The notes under the pieces are model-generated. The model did not search any database. It saw only the letters and a program-made list of their open reading frames with translations, and had not been told where the DNA came from. Below are positions 15,777-24,509 of a stretch of 64,000 nt of DNA, piece by piece. Position 1 is the first letter of the stretch. The number at the start of each line of letters is the position of its first letter. Source of the stretch: Enterococcus larvae (lineage in GTDB: Bacteria; Bacillota; Bacilli; Lactobacillales; Enterococcaceae); assembly GCF_017830045.1 (NCBI RefSeq), contig NZ_JAEDXU010000004.1:301295-365294 (forward strand). The letters are read 5' to 3'. The translations under genes were made by a program, and so were the position numbers.

Positions 15777-16295
15777 GTGAAGAAAAAATTATTTGTAGGG
15801 TTCTTGTTAACACTATTGACTATCGGAATGGCAGGTTGTGGAGCAAGCAATGATGCGAGCAAAGATGCAAATAGCGCGGCCGGCAGCAGTGAAACAGAAA
15901 AAGCGTCAGCAGAAGATTTTGTTGCACTTACTGAGGTATATTTCGAGAAGCAGCAGGCATTGATGATGAAGCAGTCAGAAGGGCAATCGGATGATTTTGA
16001 GATGGTAAGTCAGCATGCCAAGGATGTCATTAATTCCGACGAGTACAAGGCTTGGGAAACAGAAGCTAAAAAAATGGATGACTTTCAATTTGATGCAAAT
16101 GAAGAAAAAGTAAAAGAGCTTACTGAGCTACAGACTGCGTTGAAAGAATATAATGAAATTCAAGCAGATTATTTTAACAAGTTAGCAGAAGCTGAAGATA
16201 AAGATGCGTATAATCAAGTGAATACGGATTTAGCAGATAAACTAGATGCCTCACAAAATAAATTTATTGAGTTGATGAATACGATTGAGTTATAA
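15777..16295 (+). CDS. Lipoprotein of unknown function
   Basis: 172 residues. It has a lipoprotein signal with lipobox MAGC (Cys near residue 21), then an Asn/Ser/Asp linker and an acidic helical domain (ETEAKKMDDFQFDANEEK). The GTG at 15777 is used because AAGGGG lies 8 bases upstream; an upstream ATG at 15744 would add residues ahead of the signal. It is anchored on the outer face of the membrane. No enzyme motif is seen. Confidence 0.75.
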   Translation: MKKKLFVGFLLTLLTIGMAGCGASNDASKDANSAAGSSETEKASAEDFVALTEVYFEKQQALMMKQSEGQSDDFEMVSQHAKDVINSDEYKAWETEAKKMDDFQFDANEEKVKELTELQTALKEYNEIQADYFNKLAEAEDKDAYNQVNTDLADKLDASQNKFIELMNTIEL

Positions 16296-16323
16296 GGAGT
16301 TCTGCACCATTGAATTATTCCAG
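16291..16323 (+). repeat. 33-bp dispersed repeat R3, copy 2
   Basis: It is 29 of 33 identical to 8307-8339. It begins at the stop codon of the lipoprotein gene. Confidence 0.6.
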
Positions 16324-16370
16324 TTGACTTTTTGAATAATTCTTTACTTCAAAAATTCTTGATCAATAAA

Positions 16371-16425
16371 GACCACATAAGAGTGATATGCCTCTTGCAT
16401 ATCTTCTTATGTGGCCTTTTTATTT
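16371..16425. terminator. Bidirectional terminator
   Basis: GACCACATAAGA pairs with TCTTATGTGGCC, with an inner GATATGC/GCATATC stem and a T run after it. It lies between the convergent lipoprotein and WxL genes. Confidence 0.85.
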
Positions 16426-16460
16426 TCTATCGTTCCTAAATTTTTTCATTATCAAATGAC

Positions 16461-17255
16461 TTAGTTAGGTGTTTTTTCAATTGTCCATACCAACGTAGTC
16501 GTATAACTCCCATCACTTGGTATTACCGTGTCATTATTGATTGCTAAAGAGATATTGCTCTCTTTGTAGCTCTTCTTCTCTTCTCCAGGCATAGAAACGC
16601 TATCGTCAAATGGTCTGTAGCCATTTGCATCTGTTCCAGGAACATTAAACGGTGATAGCCAGTGCTCTCCTAAAGCAGCGTCTCCTCTATAGTCAGCGAT
16701 AAGAGTGGATGCTCCTGCTGAAATTTCAGCAGATTCCGCCAACCAGTATTTATTGGCTTCTCCAAGAGTTCTCGTACGATTTACCCCTTTGAAGTCTATG
16801 CTGTCATGAAAATCACCAAAATAGAGGTACTCGCCCGCAATTTCTTTCCCTGTTACAGTATTCGTGAAGGCCGTTCTAGACAATGTTACTTTAAAATCAG
16901 AAGCAGCACTTTCATAATTGTAAATCCTGATCATATAATCCTTTTCATCAAACCATGGCTCTGGATCGATCACTGGATTTGAGCCATCATAAGGGTTAGG
17001 TAAAAACGTGGAACTTTTTTGATCCGGAGCACTGATTGAATCAATAACGACTGTTGGATTGACATATCCTTCAGTGTTTTCGCCCCACTTCCCTAAATCA
17101 AAAGTTAGCAATGGACTTCCTGATGGTCGAATACCGAATCCACCTGTTTCAACAACTGCGTCTAAATTTTGTTCCGCTGATTCTGCGAAACCTAACGTAG
17201 GAAATAATACGATCCCACTAAAACATACCCCTAAAGCAATTAACCTTTTTTGCAT
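16461..17255 (-). CDS. Secreted WxL-domain-like surface protein
   Basis: 264 residues. A Sec signal peptide ends near LGFAES. The C-terminus reads SYTTTLVWTIEKTPN, the second motif of WxL domains, which bind the cell wall non-covalently in enterococci and lactobacilli. The usual first WxL motif is weak, so it is a divergent member. AAGGAGGAAATGAA precedes the ATG. WxL genes normally cluster with DUF916 and LPXTG partners; here it is alone. Confidence 0.72.
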   Translation of the reverse strand: MQKRLIALGVCFSGIVLFPTLGFAESAEQNLDAVVETGGFGIRPSGSPLLTFDLGKWGENTEGYVNPTVVIDSISAPDQKSSTFLPNPYDGSNPVIDPEPWFDEKDYMIRIYNYESAASDFKVTLSRTAFTNTVTGKEIAGEYLYFGDFHDSIDFKGVNRTRTLGEANKYWLAESAEISAGASTLIADYRGDAALGEHWLSPFNVPGTDANGYRPFDDSVSMPGEEKKSYKESNISLAINNDTVIPSDGSYTTTLVWTIEKTPN

Positions 17256-17351
17256 TTCATTTCCTCCTTTTTAACACCTTGTAATAATTATACATTACCT
17301 ATAGGATAATTCCCATATACTTTTTAGAATTTTTATCTACTTCATCTCGAT

Positions 17352-17465
17352 TTAAAAATATTTTATCGTTAAAGCAGTTGGATGAATTCCATGATTAAAT
17401 GCACATTGATTCGACTTTGGGCCAATCGGCTTTTGAAGCACCAGCTGTTCCTCTCTTTCTATCAC
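17352..17465 (-). CDS. Possible small ORF, 37 aa
   Basis: GTG at 17465 opens a frame (VIEREEQLVLQKPIGPKSN and on to IKYF) preceded by GTGGGAG. It has balanced amino acid use but is very short. It lies in the 970-bp gene-poor stretch upstream of the WxL gene, which otherwise shows scattered AT-rich sequence and no clear gene. Confidence 0.3.
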   Translation of the reverse strand: MIEREEQLVLQKPIGPKSNQCAFNHGIHPTALTIKYF

Positions 17466-17791
17466 CTCCCACTACAGTTTATTAAACTTTATACAACCAT
17501 CACAAAAAAACCTTTATACAAAGGATTTCACAGCAATTTTTAGTTAGTTCAACAAATTGAAATTGTCGGTATTGATGCATGTATCTTTTAATTTTCGGTA
17601 TATTGTCTTATTATAGGTCGTTTTTTATAGATATTTTCACAAGAAATCATTTCTCATTTCGTTCTTTTTATTTTTTCGAAATACATAAAAAATGTCAACA
17701 GTATGAGGAGTATTTCTAAAAGAGCAGTGTTGCTATTTGTCGTACTACTTGTATTATGCTGTGATCGTTACTGTTGTCATTATTACTGATA

Positions 17792-17953
17792 CTATTTTTT
17801 CCCAGTAGTATTGGTCGACTCGATTGGTGCATTTTCCTTCGCAACTTCCTTCTTATTTGACTCACTTTTCTTCACAGAGAATTTGAATGGTGTAGCTACC
17901 AGTAAAATTGGTCTGCAGTAACTAGCTTTTTCAACAACAATCGTTCTTTCCAT
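17792..17953 (-). CDS. Possible small ORF or gene remnant, 53 aa
   Basis: MERTIVVEKASYCRPILL runs into a Lys/Glu/Asn-rich tail ending TTGKK. No good ribosome binding site is seen. The charged C-terminal tail after a hydrophobic segment could be the remains of a membrane or secreted protein. Confidence 0.25.
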   Translation of the reverse strand: MERTIVVEKASYCRPILLVATPFKFSVKKSESNKKEVAKENAPIESTNTTGKK

Positions 17954-18160
17954 TTTCTATCAGAATGATACACTTATGTAGAATAAGACACATTGCTGAA
18001 ATACACCATAGCACCCTCGAAGGAATAGAACACATCTATCTTCAGTACCATATAAATCTTGTCAGAGGATTTCTTTAGCTTTTAACTGTAGCAAAGATAA
18101 AGGGACAATAGCGCATTCCGCCTCTTTCATCGTATGATAATCAGAATATTAGAAAACGCC

Positions 18161-18191
18161 TTGACTCTTCCTTTAGGGAAGCGTTTATAAT
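18161..18191 (+). promoter_or_regulatory. MerR-type promoter with 19-bp spacer and dyad
   Basis: TTGACT (18161-18166), a 19-base spacer and TATAAT (18186-18191). The spacer holds the inverted repeat CTTCCTTTAGGGAAG. An over-long spacer with a centred dyad is the hallmark of MerR-activated promoters, which indicates autoregulation of the MerR gene that follows. Confidence 0.85.
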
Positions 18192-18225
18192 TTCGTATGT
18201 AGCATAAAAAGAAGGGACGAGATAA

Positions 18226-19203
18226 ATGATGGATAACCTGATAAAAATTAGAGACATTTCAAGCCAGTATGATGTGACAGCCCGTACACTGCGCTATTAT
18301 GAAGATATGGGCTTGCTGAACAGCATTCGAAGCGAGGAGGTGTCCTACCGCTTATATGACGAGAACGCGGTAAGACGACTTGAGCAAATACTCATCTTAC
18401 GTAAATTGAACATCAGCATAAAGGACATCCAGCGTATCTTCAAAGCTTCTGGTTCGGAAGTAGTTTTAGACGTGCTGGGGAAAAAAGTAGATAACATTGA
18501 TGAAGAAGTATCTCTGCTGCATGAACTGAAGGGCATTGTACTGGATTTCATAAAGGACATCGAAAAAGTAAACTTCACTGACGATTCCGATATCAAGCAG
18601 TTGTATGACAAGGCGAAGGAAATTGAGACGCAGGTGACCAATATTGACTATATCGGAAAACCCTCCAATGTGAATCGCTTGATTGAAATAACGGATAAGC
18701 TGGACAAAAAGGTGCCTGACGTGATGGTTGTAAGAATCCCTGAATTCAAAGCTGTGACTTCCGGACTGCACTCGTGGGAAGAAATCTTCAAACCCGGTGG
18801 CTATATGTTCCAACTATGGCAGTATTTCCACTTGTTTAAGCCGATATTTTTTGACTGTCTGGATTTTGCCTTGCCAAAGGACGATAAAGGCGAGATGATT
18901 TGTGCAGTGAAGGACGGTGTCACATCAGCGGATGTTGGTCCATTTGAATTGATTGACTTCCCGGGTGGATTATATGCAATGGCGGTCAGCATAGACGAAG
19001 ATGACGAAAGTATTCAAAAGGTACATGATAAGATCAGCAAATGGGTCGAAAGTACAAATTTTGAAGTTGATAACAGCCGCAGTTTCATGTTCAATATGCC
19101 GTTTTTAGATGAAGAAAACGAGTACAACAACGACATTGAAAGAGGACTTGGCTACAAGCAAATGCAGCGCTATGTTCCAATCAAGCTGAAGGATGGAATA
19201 TAG
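18226..19203 (+). CDS. MerR family transcriptional regulator with large effector domain
   Basis: 325 residues. The winged-helix DNA-binding domain is at residues 6-75 (SSQYDVTARTLRYYEDMGLLNS). A long coiled-coil dimerisation helix follows, then a C-terminal GyrI/BmrR-like effector-binding domain of about 160 residues. AGAAGGGACGAGATAA precedes the start. Its own promoter carries a MerR dyad. Likely a multidrug or xenobiotic sensor. No co-regulated transporter is adjacent. Confidence 0.85.
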   Translation: MMDNLIKIRDISSQYDVTARTLRYYEDMGLLNSIRSEEVSYRLYDENAVRRLEQILILRKLNISIKDIQRIFKASGSEVVLDVLGKKVDNIDEEVSLLHELKGIVLDFIKDIEKVNFTDDSDIKQLYDKAKEIETQVTNIDYIGKPSNVNRLIEITDKLDKKVPDVMVVRIPEFKAVTSGLHSWEEIFKPGGYMFQLWQYFHLFKPIFFDCLDFALPKDDKGEMICAVKDGVTSADVGPFELIDFPGGLYAMAVSIDEDDESIQKVHDKISKWVESTNFEVDNSRSFMFNMPFLDEENEYNNDIERGLGYKQMQRYVPIKLKDGI

Positions 19204-19258
19204 ACACAGCCGCATGCAACTACTACTTACTATGCCCCTATTCTTTCGAAAACAAACA

Positions 19259-19500
19259 GTGAGTGGGACAACAATCTGTTCCCACTCTTTTTCATACCTT
19301 AAATCTGAATAAACGGCGAGTTAGAAGTAGCTGCTACGGCAATAAGCCGGAATTCAACAAAAATTTGTGGAATAATTTTCGTAAATTTCGGCTTATCGCT
19401 TTGATTCACTGTGATTGCTTACAAAGTAAGCAGAGCAGGTGCTGAAAAGTACCTACCTGATGCTTGTAGCTAAACACTTCTGTCTCCGCCTCCTTTTTAC
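19259..19500 (+). repeat. Intergenic repeat family, copy B
   Basis: It begins with a terminator hairpin (AGTGGGACAACAATCTGTTC, then CCACT). The family core CTGAATAAACGGCGAGTTAG comes next, then an AATAAGCCGGAATTC...GGCTTATCG hairpin, and it ends CTTCTGTCTCCGCCTCC. It fills almost all of the 386-bp gap between the MerR and DUF2268 genes. Confidence 0.8.
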
Positions 19501-19589
19501 TCAGCAATAAAAGAGGGATTTCTCTCAAATTTCTTGTTGACATTCACGTCGCGTAAACGCTTAGCCTTACAAATAAGGAGGCGTTAGAT

Positions 19590-20498
19590 ATGAATGAAAT
19601 ACGTATAAAAACAGTAGATACTCTGTCATTTTATAAAAAATGTACTCAAGGAAACAGTAACGAAGAGAACTATCGCTACGAATTGATGAAGCCCTTAGAG
19701 AAGATGTGGCAGTATCTTAATGCGCCCATGACACCAAAATCTCCGGGTGGTTACGACGTTGTGATGGCATCAGAAATGATGGGTATCTGGACACCACGAA
19801 AAGATGTTCAGCTCATCGAAGGAAAGATAGATGAGTTAAAGCAAACCGGGATCTTCGAAGACTGCGACCATGTGATCACAACAGGGATTCAGCGATTTAC
19901 TGAATCAGGCTACCTCATCCCACTCGAAGAATTTACAGTAACTATTTTATTAGGCGATCCGGAAAACAAAATTCTAATGGCCAGTGAGGGCTACAGCGGT
20001 TTCGGAGGAATACCAGGATATATGATGCTGCTTGTCTATCCTAATGACTTTAACAAGACCAGATTAAAGTCCGCTTTAGCCCACGAGTTCAACCATAACA
20101 TTCGATTCACCTATGAACCCTTTAACCATGGAGATGTCAGTGTGGAGGAATATTTAGTCATTGAAGGCTTGGCAGAAGTATTCGCTGAACAACTTTACGG
20201 AATTGAACATCGTGGACCTTGGGTACAGGATTATGATGACGAAGAGATGGCTTACACGATTGAAGTCATAAAGGAAGGACGTGAAGCAAAAGGCTTCGAT
20301 CAGGTAGCTGCCTATATGTACGGAGACGAAGTGGCACGTGAACAGGGGTATTCGCCTGTTGGTTTATCACGAAATGCCGGCTATACGATTGGCTATCATA
20401 TTGTGAAAGAGTACCTGAAGAATACTGGACAAACCATTGAACAAGCAACGTTAACACCTTCTAAAATCATTGTGGAAGATTCACATGTCTTTGCTTAG
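19590..20498 (+). CDS. DUF2268-type putative zinc protease
   Basis: 302 residues, no signal peptide. The metal motif HEFNHNIRF lies near residue 166 (HExxH). A downstream VIEGLAEVFAEQLYG near 193 supplies the likely third ligand Glu, as in DUF2268 proteins. AAGGAGGCGTTAGAT precedes the ATG. Probably a cytoplasmic metallopeptidase; no substrate is known. Confidence 0.82.
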   Translation: MNEIRIKTVDTLSFYKKCTQGNSNEENYRYELMKPLEKMWQYLNAPMTPKSPGGYDVVMASEMMGIWTPRKDVQLIEGKIDELKQTGIFEDCDHVITTGIQRFTESGYLIPLEEFTVTILLGDPENKILMASEGYSGFGGIPGYMMLLVYPNDFNKTRLKSALAHEFNHNIRFTYEPFNHGDVSVEEYLVIEGLAEVFAEQLYGIEHRGPWVQDYDDEEMAYTIEVIKEGREAKGFDQVAAYMYGDEVAREQGYSPVGLSRNAGYTIGYHIVKEYLKNTGQTIEQATLTPSKIIVEDSHVFA

Positions 20499-20685
20499 TT
20501 CTCTCCTGTAACTCTTTTTTTAAACGAAGCACGGAGAAAAGCTTTACACCGCCATTGCTTAGTTGATTGTCTTCAAAGCGAGTATTTTTTTGAAAAAAAA
20601 CAGAAGTATAGAAAACCGTTGGTTGAAAAAGGGTTTCGGTACTTCTGCTTCGTCTTACTCTTATTCGAATCAGAGCAGTTGATTC

Positions 20686-21375
20686 TTATTCTTTTATAAA
20701 CCTGATTCTGTCATCTGCGTCCGGCATTTGATCATAGACTGTTTGCCATGTATTCTTTTGATAAATCTCGTATTTTTCAAACCGGCAGGGAATCCCCTTG
20801 GCATTTGCTATGTCGCTGCTATCCATGACTTGAAAGTGCAGATGCGGCGATGTTGAATTACCTGAATGACCCACTCTTCCCAAAAAAGTTCCTTTTTTGA
20901 TTTTCTCATTAGGAGCTACAGCGATAGAATCGGTTTGCAGATGAACAAAGGCGATATAGACATCCTCCGCACACTTCATCACGAGATAGTTGCCCGCGAT
21001 TTGACTGTACTTATCCCTTCTTTCATTAAATGTTGCTGCGTTCTTTATGGCAATCGCCGAATCTACAAGCCAGTGAACCGTTTTCCGTTCAGGAATACCA
21101 TCTGTTACCGTTAGAATTTCACCATCACAAGGAGCGAATATTTCCTGTCCCCAGCAGTAACAGGCCTCTAAAGGAACGCCTATCAACAAGTAACGTAACG
21201 AACTGAGTCGATGGAACGGCTTTTTATTCTGCTCCCAATCAACCTGTAAAAAATCAAATGCATACCTCAATCCCATCCGATTTGTTCCATGACTGGGTAC
21301 TTGTTTCGCCGGAGTAGTTGGTGCCTGCCATTCTCCACGCAATGGGAACTCAATTGTTACTGCCCTTTCCTTCAT
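20686..21375 (-). CDS. M23 family (LytM-like) metallopeptidase
   Basis: 229 residues. The LytM core is visible: HGTNRMGLRYAFDF (first ligand region with Asp), AFVHLQT, then HLHFQV near residue 180, the HxH motif. There is no signal peptide or membrane anchor, unusual for a wall endopeptidase. It lies 34 bp behind a TetR gene in the same direction, so it is probably the regulated target. Confidence 0.8.
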   Translation of the reverse strand: MKERAVTIEFPLRGEWQAPTTPAKQVPSHGTNRMGLRYAFDFLQVDWEQNKKPFHRLSSLRYLLIGVPLEACYCWGQEIFAPCDGEILTVTDGIPERKTVHWLVDSAIAIKNAATFNERRDKYSQIAGNYLVMKCAEDVYIAFVHLQTDSIAVAPNEKIKKGTFLGRVGHSGNSTSPHLHFQVMDSSDIANAKGIPCRFEKYEIYQKNTWQTVYDQMPDADDRIRFIKE

Positions 21376-21409
21376 AATGGAGCGCCTCCCTTATCATACT
21401 AATCCCATG

Positions 21410-22027
21410 TTACGCATAAAAAACTTCCATCAGGTCAGCAAAATAGTTGTCGATTTTACGAATGATCCCATGATAATCGACCTCTTTGTATTCAAGACTT
21501 CGCATATCCTCAATAAGCTGATTCGTAAAACCGATGTTTCCCCAGAAAATCAACTGTTTACAGCTATCAATATTGAGTATTTCCTTAAATTTAGTTTCAT
21601 CGATTGCATGAAACAACGTCTCAAAGCAGATGGCTTCCTTTTGATTTGCTTTTTCCTTCATACTTTTATTTACTTGTTCTGATTTCGTCAGATCGGACAA
21701 GTTATTAAAATCTAAAATCCACGGATTCTTTTTTAGCAAATTGATTTGCAGCAAGTACGACTGACGCAGCTTTTTAAAGATATCCTTCTCTGTAAAATCC
21801 ATTTTACTCAGATATTCTCTATCGATTGCTTCTTGACAATAATCCATCAGAAAAAGAAACAGTTCCTCTTTGCTATGAACATAGTGAAACATCAATGCTT
21901 TGGAGATACACGCATTTTTAGCAATTGTATTCGTTGAGGCGTCATCATACCCCTTGACAGCAAACTCCTTTAAAGCCGAGTTTAACAGTGCCTGTCTTCT
22001 TTCCTCATCCAATTTCGAAAGATTCAA
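21410..22027 (-). CDS. TetR/AcrR family regulator of the M23 peptidase operon
   Basis: About 205 residues. The HTH is ASTNTIAKNACISKALMFHYV, residues 30-50. The start is taken as the TTG at 22027 because AAGGAGAGGTAGGT directly precedes it; the longer ATG form to 22060 would run through this ribosome binding site. Two identical palindromes upstream are the likely operators. First gene of a two-gene unit with the peptidase. Confidence 0.82.
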   Translation of the reverse strand: MNLSKLDEERRQALLNSALKEFAVKGYDDASTNTIAKNACISKALMFHYVHSKEELFLFLMDYCQEAIDREYLSKMDFTEKDIFKKLRQSYLLQINLLKKNPWILDFNNLSDLTKSEQVNKSMKEKANQKEAICFETLFHAIDETKFKEILNIDSCKQLIFWGNIGFTNQLIEDMRSLEYKEVDYHGIIRKIDNYFADLMEVFYA

Positions 22028-22078
22028 ACCTACCTCTCCTTCTGTTATATACATAATCAAATAGTCTAAAAGCCTTAA

Positions 22079-22128
22079 TTTACCTAACAGGTCAACATCA
22101 GTCTACCACCATTTACCTAACAGGTCAA
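22079..22128 (-). promoter_or_regulatory. Twin TetR operators
   Basis: TTTACCTAACAGGTCAA occurs at 22079-22095 and 22112-22128, 33 bp apart (about three turns). Each is itself an inverted repeat, TTxACCT-aac-AGGTxAA. On the minus strand each also supplies TTGACC, a -35-like hexamer, ahead of the TetR gene. Confidence 0.75.
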
Positions 22129-22464
22129 ACATACGTGAAGCCCATTATAATAGGCTCACATTCTTCCAAAATTTATCTACTTTGATTATTGCATGAATCC
22201 CAGCTAGGCAATTCAAAAAATCGATCTTCACTAACACATAGAGCCCATACTTAAATAGGGCTGTACCTACTTCTGCTTAAGAATTGACGATTTTTTCTAT
22301 CTGACCTCTGAATTCATCCAGCGATTCTCTATTTACCTCTTCCTTTTTTCCCAATCTTCAGTATACTTATTAGCAAATAACCGCCGAATAGAAAGGTGAC
22401 AGAGTTAAGACTACTTTAAATATAGGACGGAACATAAAGTCTGTTTTTAGGAGGGATCGGATAC

Positions 22465-22917
22465 GTGAAAAAAATCAATGTCCGTAAAGGAATCAAAATT
22501 TTCTTTGCCATTTGGCTTTCACTCGTTGAACTAATGATTTGTGTAGGAATAATTCTTTTAAGTACATCGAACAACTATAGTATAGTCAACACACTAGCAT
22601 ATGTTGCGCTCTTTCTTACCGTTTTCAATTCTTTCTTGTTTTTCTTTTTAGGCGGCTTCGTCAAAGAACTTACCTTTACAGAGGATCATATAGAAATCAA
22701 GCAATTTCGAAGGAAGCATTCATCGTTATATTCATATGGAGAATATACATTCAATGCAATAACACGGGTAAATGGACAGGGTAGTAATCGGAGCACTAAC
22801 TATTATCTGAATATAGAAAATCAGCAGAGCGGTAAAAAGAAAAGCTATAGAATAGGGCTGCTCACACAAAAGCAAAGAGAGGAAATCAATCACTTAGACT
22901 ACAGAGATAGCAACTGA
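22465..22917 (+). CDS. Small membrane protein with cytoplasmic domain, unknown
   Basis: 150 residues. Two transmembrane helices (about 12-34 and 41-66) are followed by a cytoplasmic beta-rich domain (ELTFTEDHIEIKQF) resembling the PH-like folds of YdbT/YcxB-type proteins. The GTG start follows GGAGGGATCGGATAC. The function is not recognised. The 437-bp upstream gap holds the TetR operators and otherwise nothing clear. Confidence 0.7.
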   Translation: MKKINVRKGIKIFFAIWLSLVELMICVGIILLSTSNNYSIVNTLAYVALFLTVFNSFLFFFLGGFVKELTFTEDHIEIKQFRRKHSSLYSYGEYTFNAITRVNGQGSNRSTNYYLNIENQQSGKKKSYRIGLLTQKQREEINHLDYRDSN

Positions 22918-22953
22918 CCGTAACACGAGGTTTGATAAGAAGAGGTGACAAGG

Positions 22954-23445
22954 ATGAATGAGCAATACAAAAAAGTAAAAGAGATGCTGGAACAACTCGC
23001 TGTTCCTTTTGACTGCGTGGAGCATCCCCCTGTATTCACGACGGAAGAAGCAGACCACTACATTGAAGGTCTTGAGGGCGTTCGGACAAAATCCATGTTT
23101 CTAACCAATAAAAAGAAGACGGCCTTTTATCTGCTGATCATGGATGATGCACAGCGCCTTGATATGGACGCATTCAAGACAATCGTTGGTGCGAACCGCA
23201 TCAAAATGGCTTCTGCTGAAAGTCTCATGGAAAAACTCCAACTGACACCTGGCTCTGTCTCCATTTTCGGCTTGCTGAACAATGGAGAAAAAGATGTTCA
23301 CGTATATTTCGCAAAGGATATCTTAGCTGAAAAGAGGATGAGCTTTCACCCAAATGACAACACAAAGACGATCCTTCTTGACACACAGGATGTCCTTCGA
23401 TTCGTAGAAGCACTCGGCTATACCTATGGCGTTGCAGATCTATAA
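22954..23445 (+). CDS. YbaK/ProX-type aminoacyl-tRNA deacylase (PrdX-like)
   Basis: 163 residues. It has FDCVEHPPVFTTEEA and the Lys-containing KSMFLTNKKKTAFYLLI, then GSVSIFGLLNN, a pattern typical of the freestanding INS/ProX editing domain that hydrolyses Ala-tRNA(Pro). The ATG at 22954 has AGAAGAGGTG six bases upstream; the GTG at 22945 lies inside that site. It lies 37 bp after the membrane-protein gene, with a shared terminator downstream. Confidence 0.88.
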   Translation: MNEQYKKVKEMLEQLAVPFDCVEHPPVFTTEEADHYIEGLEGVRTKSMFLTNKKKTAFYLLIMDDAQRLDMDAFKTIVGANRIKMASAESLMEKLQLTPGSVSIFGLLNNGEKDVHVYFAKDILAEKRMSFHPNDNTKTILLDTQDVLRFVEALGYTYGVADL

Positions 23446-23478
23446 ATTAGAAAATCCATAGTATAATACTCGACCAAT

Positions 23479-23525
23479 AGTAAAGAAAAAGCAGGCACTG
23501 ATTAGTGTCCTGCTTTTTCTTTACT
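23479..23525. terminator. Bidirectional terminator
   Basis: AGTAAAGAAAAAGCAGG pairs with CCTGCTTTTTCTTTACT, a perfect 17-bp stem between convergent genes. A short piece of the repeat-family core (CTGAATAAACGGCG) follows at 23531. Confidence 0.88.
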
Positions 23526-23590
23526 ATAAAACTGAATAAACGGCGTTTGAAGCTCTTTCTATTCAACATAGCCGTCCGGACTGTCGAAGT

Positions 23591-23890
23591 TCAACGTATT
23601 TTTTTTCGATCGATTTTTTTCGCATTTAAAAACCAATAATCATGATAGTCTCCAACTAATGCTGAAAATGGAATCGGTTCTTTGCCTAGCTCCATGATTT
23701 TTTCGGTCAGATAATTTTTCACGATCCAAGGATCTTCAATAGAGCGGCTGGATAACTGTAAAATCTGTTCAATTGTTGCTGTATCCGTATGCAGATCCAA
23801 TGCGATCTGTTCTGTCGTCAATCCTGTCAACGCAACATTCTCCTTGAATTCTTCAATCGTATTTTCTTGTTGCTCCACTGTTAATGACAT
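23591..23890 (-). CDS. DUF2316 family protein
   Basis: 99 residues. MSLTVEQQENTIEEFKENVA, then a short HTH-like region (TTEQIALDLHTDTATIEQIL) and PWIVKNYLTEKI are typical of DUF2316. The ATG at 23890 follows GAAGGAGAATGCCCT; the upstream in-frame extension runs through the operator region and is not coding. It is divergent from a MarR gene and shares control sequences with it. Confidence 0.82.
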   Translation of the reverse strand: MSLTVEQQENTIEEFKENVALTGLTTEQIALDLHTDTATIEQILQLSSRSIEDPWIVKNYLTEKIMELGKEPIPFSALVGDYHDYWFLNAKKIDRKKIR

Positions 23891-23913
23891 AGGGCATTCT
23901 CCTTCCAAAGCCC

Positions 23914-23976
23914 AAAAGTTGTAAATACAACTTTTAGATATACACATAATAATACGATAAAATATAGTTGTCAACT
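23914..23976. promoter_or_regulatory. MarR-type operators and DUF2316 promoter
   Basis: A perfect palindrome AAAAGTTGTA-AA-TACAACTTTT covers 23914-23935. A second palindrome AGTTGTCAACT covers 23966-23976. The minus-strand promoter TTGACA (23974-23969), 17-base spacer, TATTAT (23951-23946) lies between them. The second palindrome covers the -35 and the first lies just past the start point, so bound repressor would block both steps. Confidence 0.82.
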
Positions 23977-24030
23977 TAAAGGTTGTGATTTAAACTATTC
24001 GAAGAACAAACAATTAAATTCGAGGTGGTA

Positions 24031-24462
24031 ATGATGACATTCGGAATGGAAAACAGTCTTTCAGAGCAACTCTACTCAATCAATAATTTGCAGCAGGAAT
24101 ATATTCAGCATCGCTTGAAAAGAATCGATCTCAATACTCAACAGGCACGTACACTCAATTATATTTTTTCAAACTCAGGTACGATTCAAAAAGAGCTGGC
24201 AATCTACCTTGGAAAGCAGGATGCAACTATCACGAATCTGCTGAAGACCTTGGAAAAAAAACACTATATCACACGAGAAATCCCTGAAAATAATGAGCGT
24301 CAGAAAAAGCTCTATTTAACAGATAAAGGTATTACCGCCGTTCAAGAGATCCAAGCCATCTTCATTGAACTGGAGGAGGCACTTTCCAGCCTTCTCACAA
24401 AATCAGAGCAAGCGACAACAAAGCAGCTTCTAAAAAAAATCCAACAGCATTTTCCTAAATAG
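24031..24462 (+). CDS. MarR family transcriptional regulator
   Basis: About 143 residues. The winged helix (IQKELAIYLGKQDATITNLLKTLEKKHYITRE, residues 50-80) and the wing with NERQKKLYLTDKG are typical of MarR. The start at 24031 (or ATG 24034) follows GAGGTGGTA. It probably represses itself and the divergent DUF2316 gene through the AAGTTG palindromes, and the VOC gene is downstream. Confidence 0.88.
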   Translation: MMTFGMENSLSEQLYSINNLQQEYIQHRLKRIDLNTQQARTLNYIFSNSGTIQKELAIYLGKQDATITNLLKTLEKKHYITREIPENNERQKKLYLTDKGITAVQEIQAIFIELEEALSSLLTKSEQATTKQLLKKIQQHFPK

Positions 24463-24509
24463 GAGCTAACTACGTACAAAAATAGAGTCTATAATGGAGG
24501 TCCTCGGCG

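Noticed and set aside
19259..19266. GTGAGTGGGACAAC as a third attachment-site copy
   Set aside because: It shares only GAGTGGGA with the island repeat and is part of the terminator hairpin of repeat copy B.
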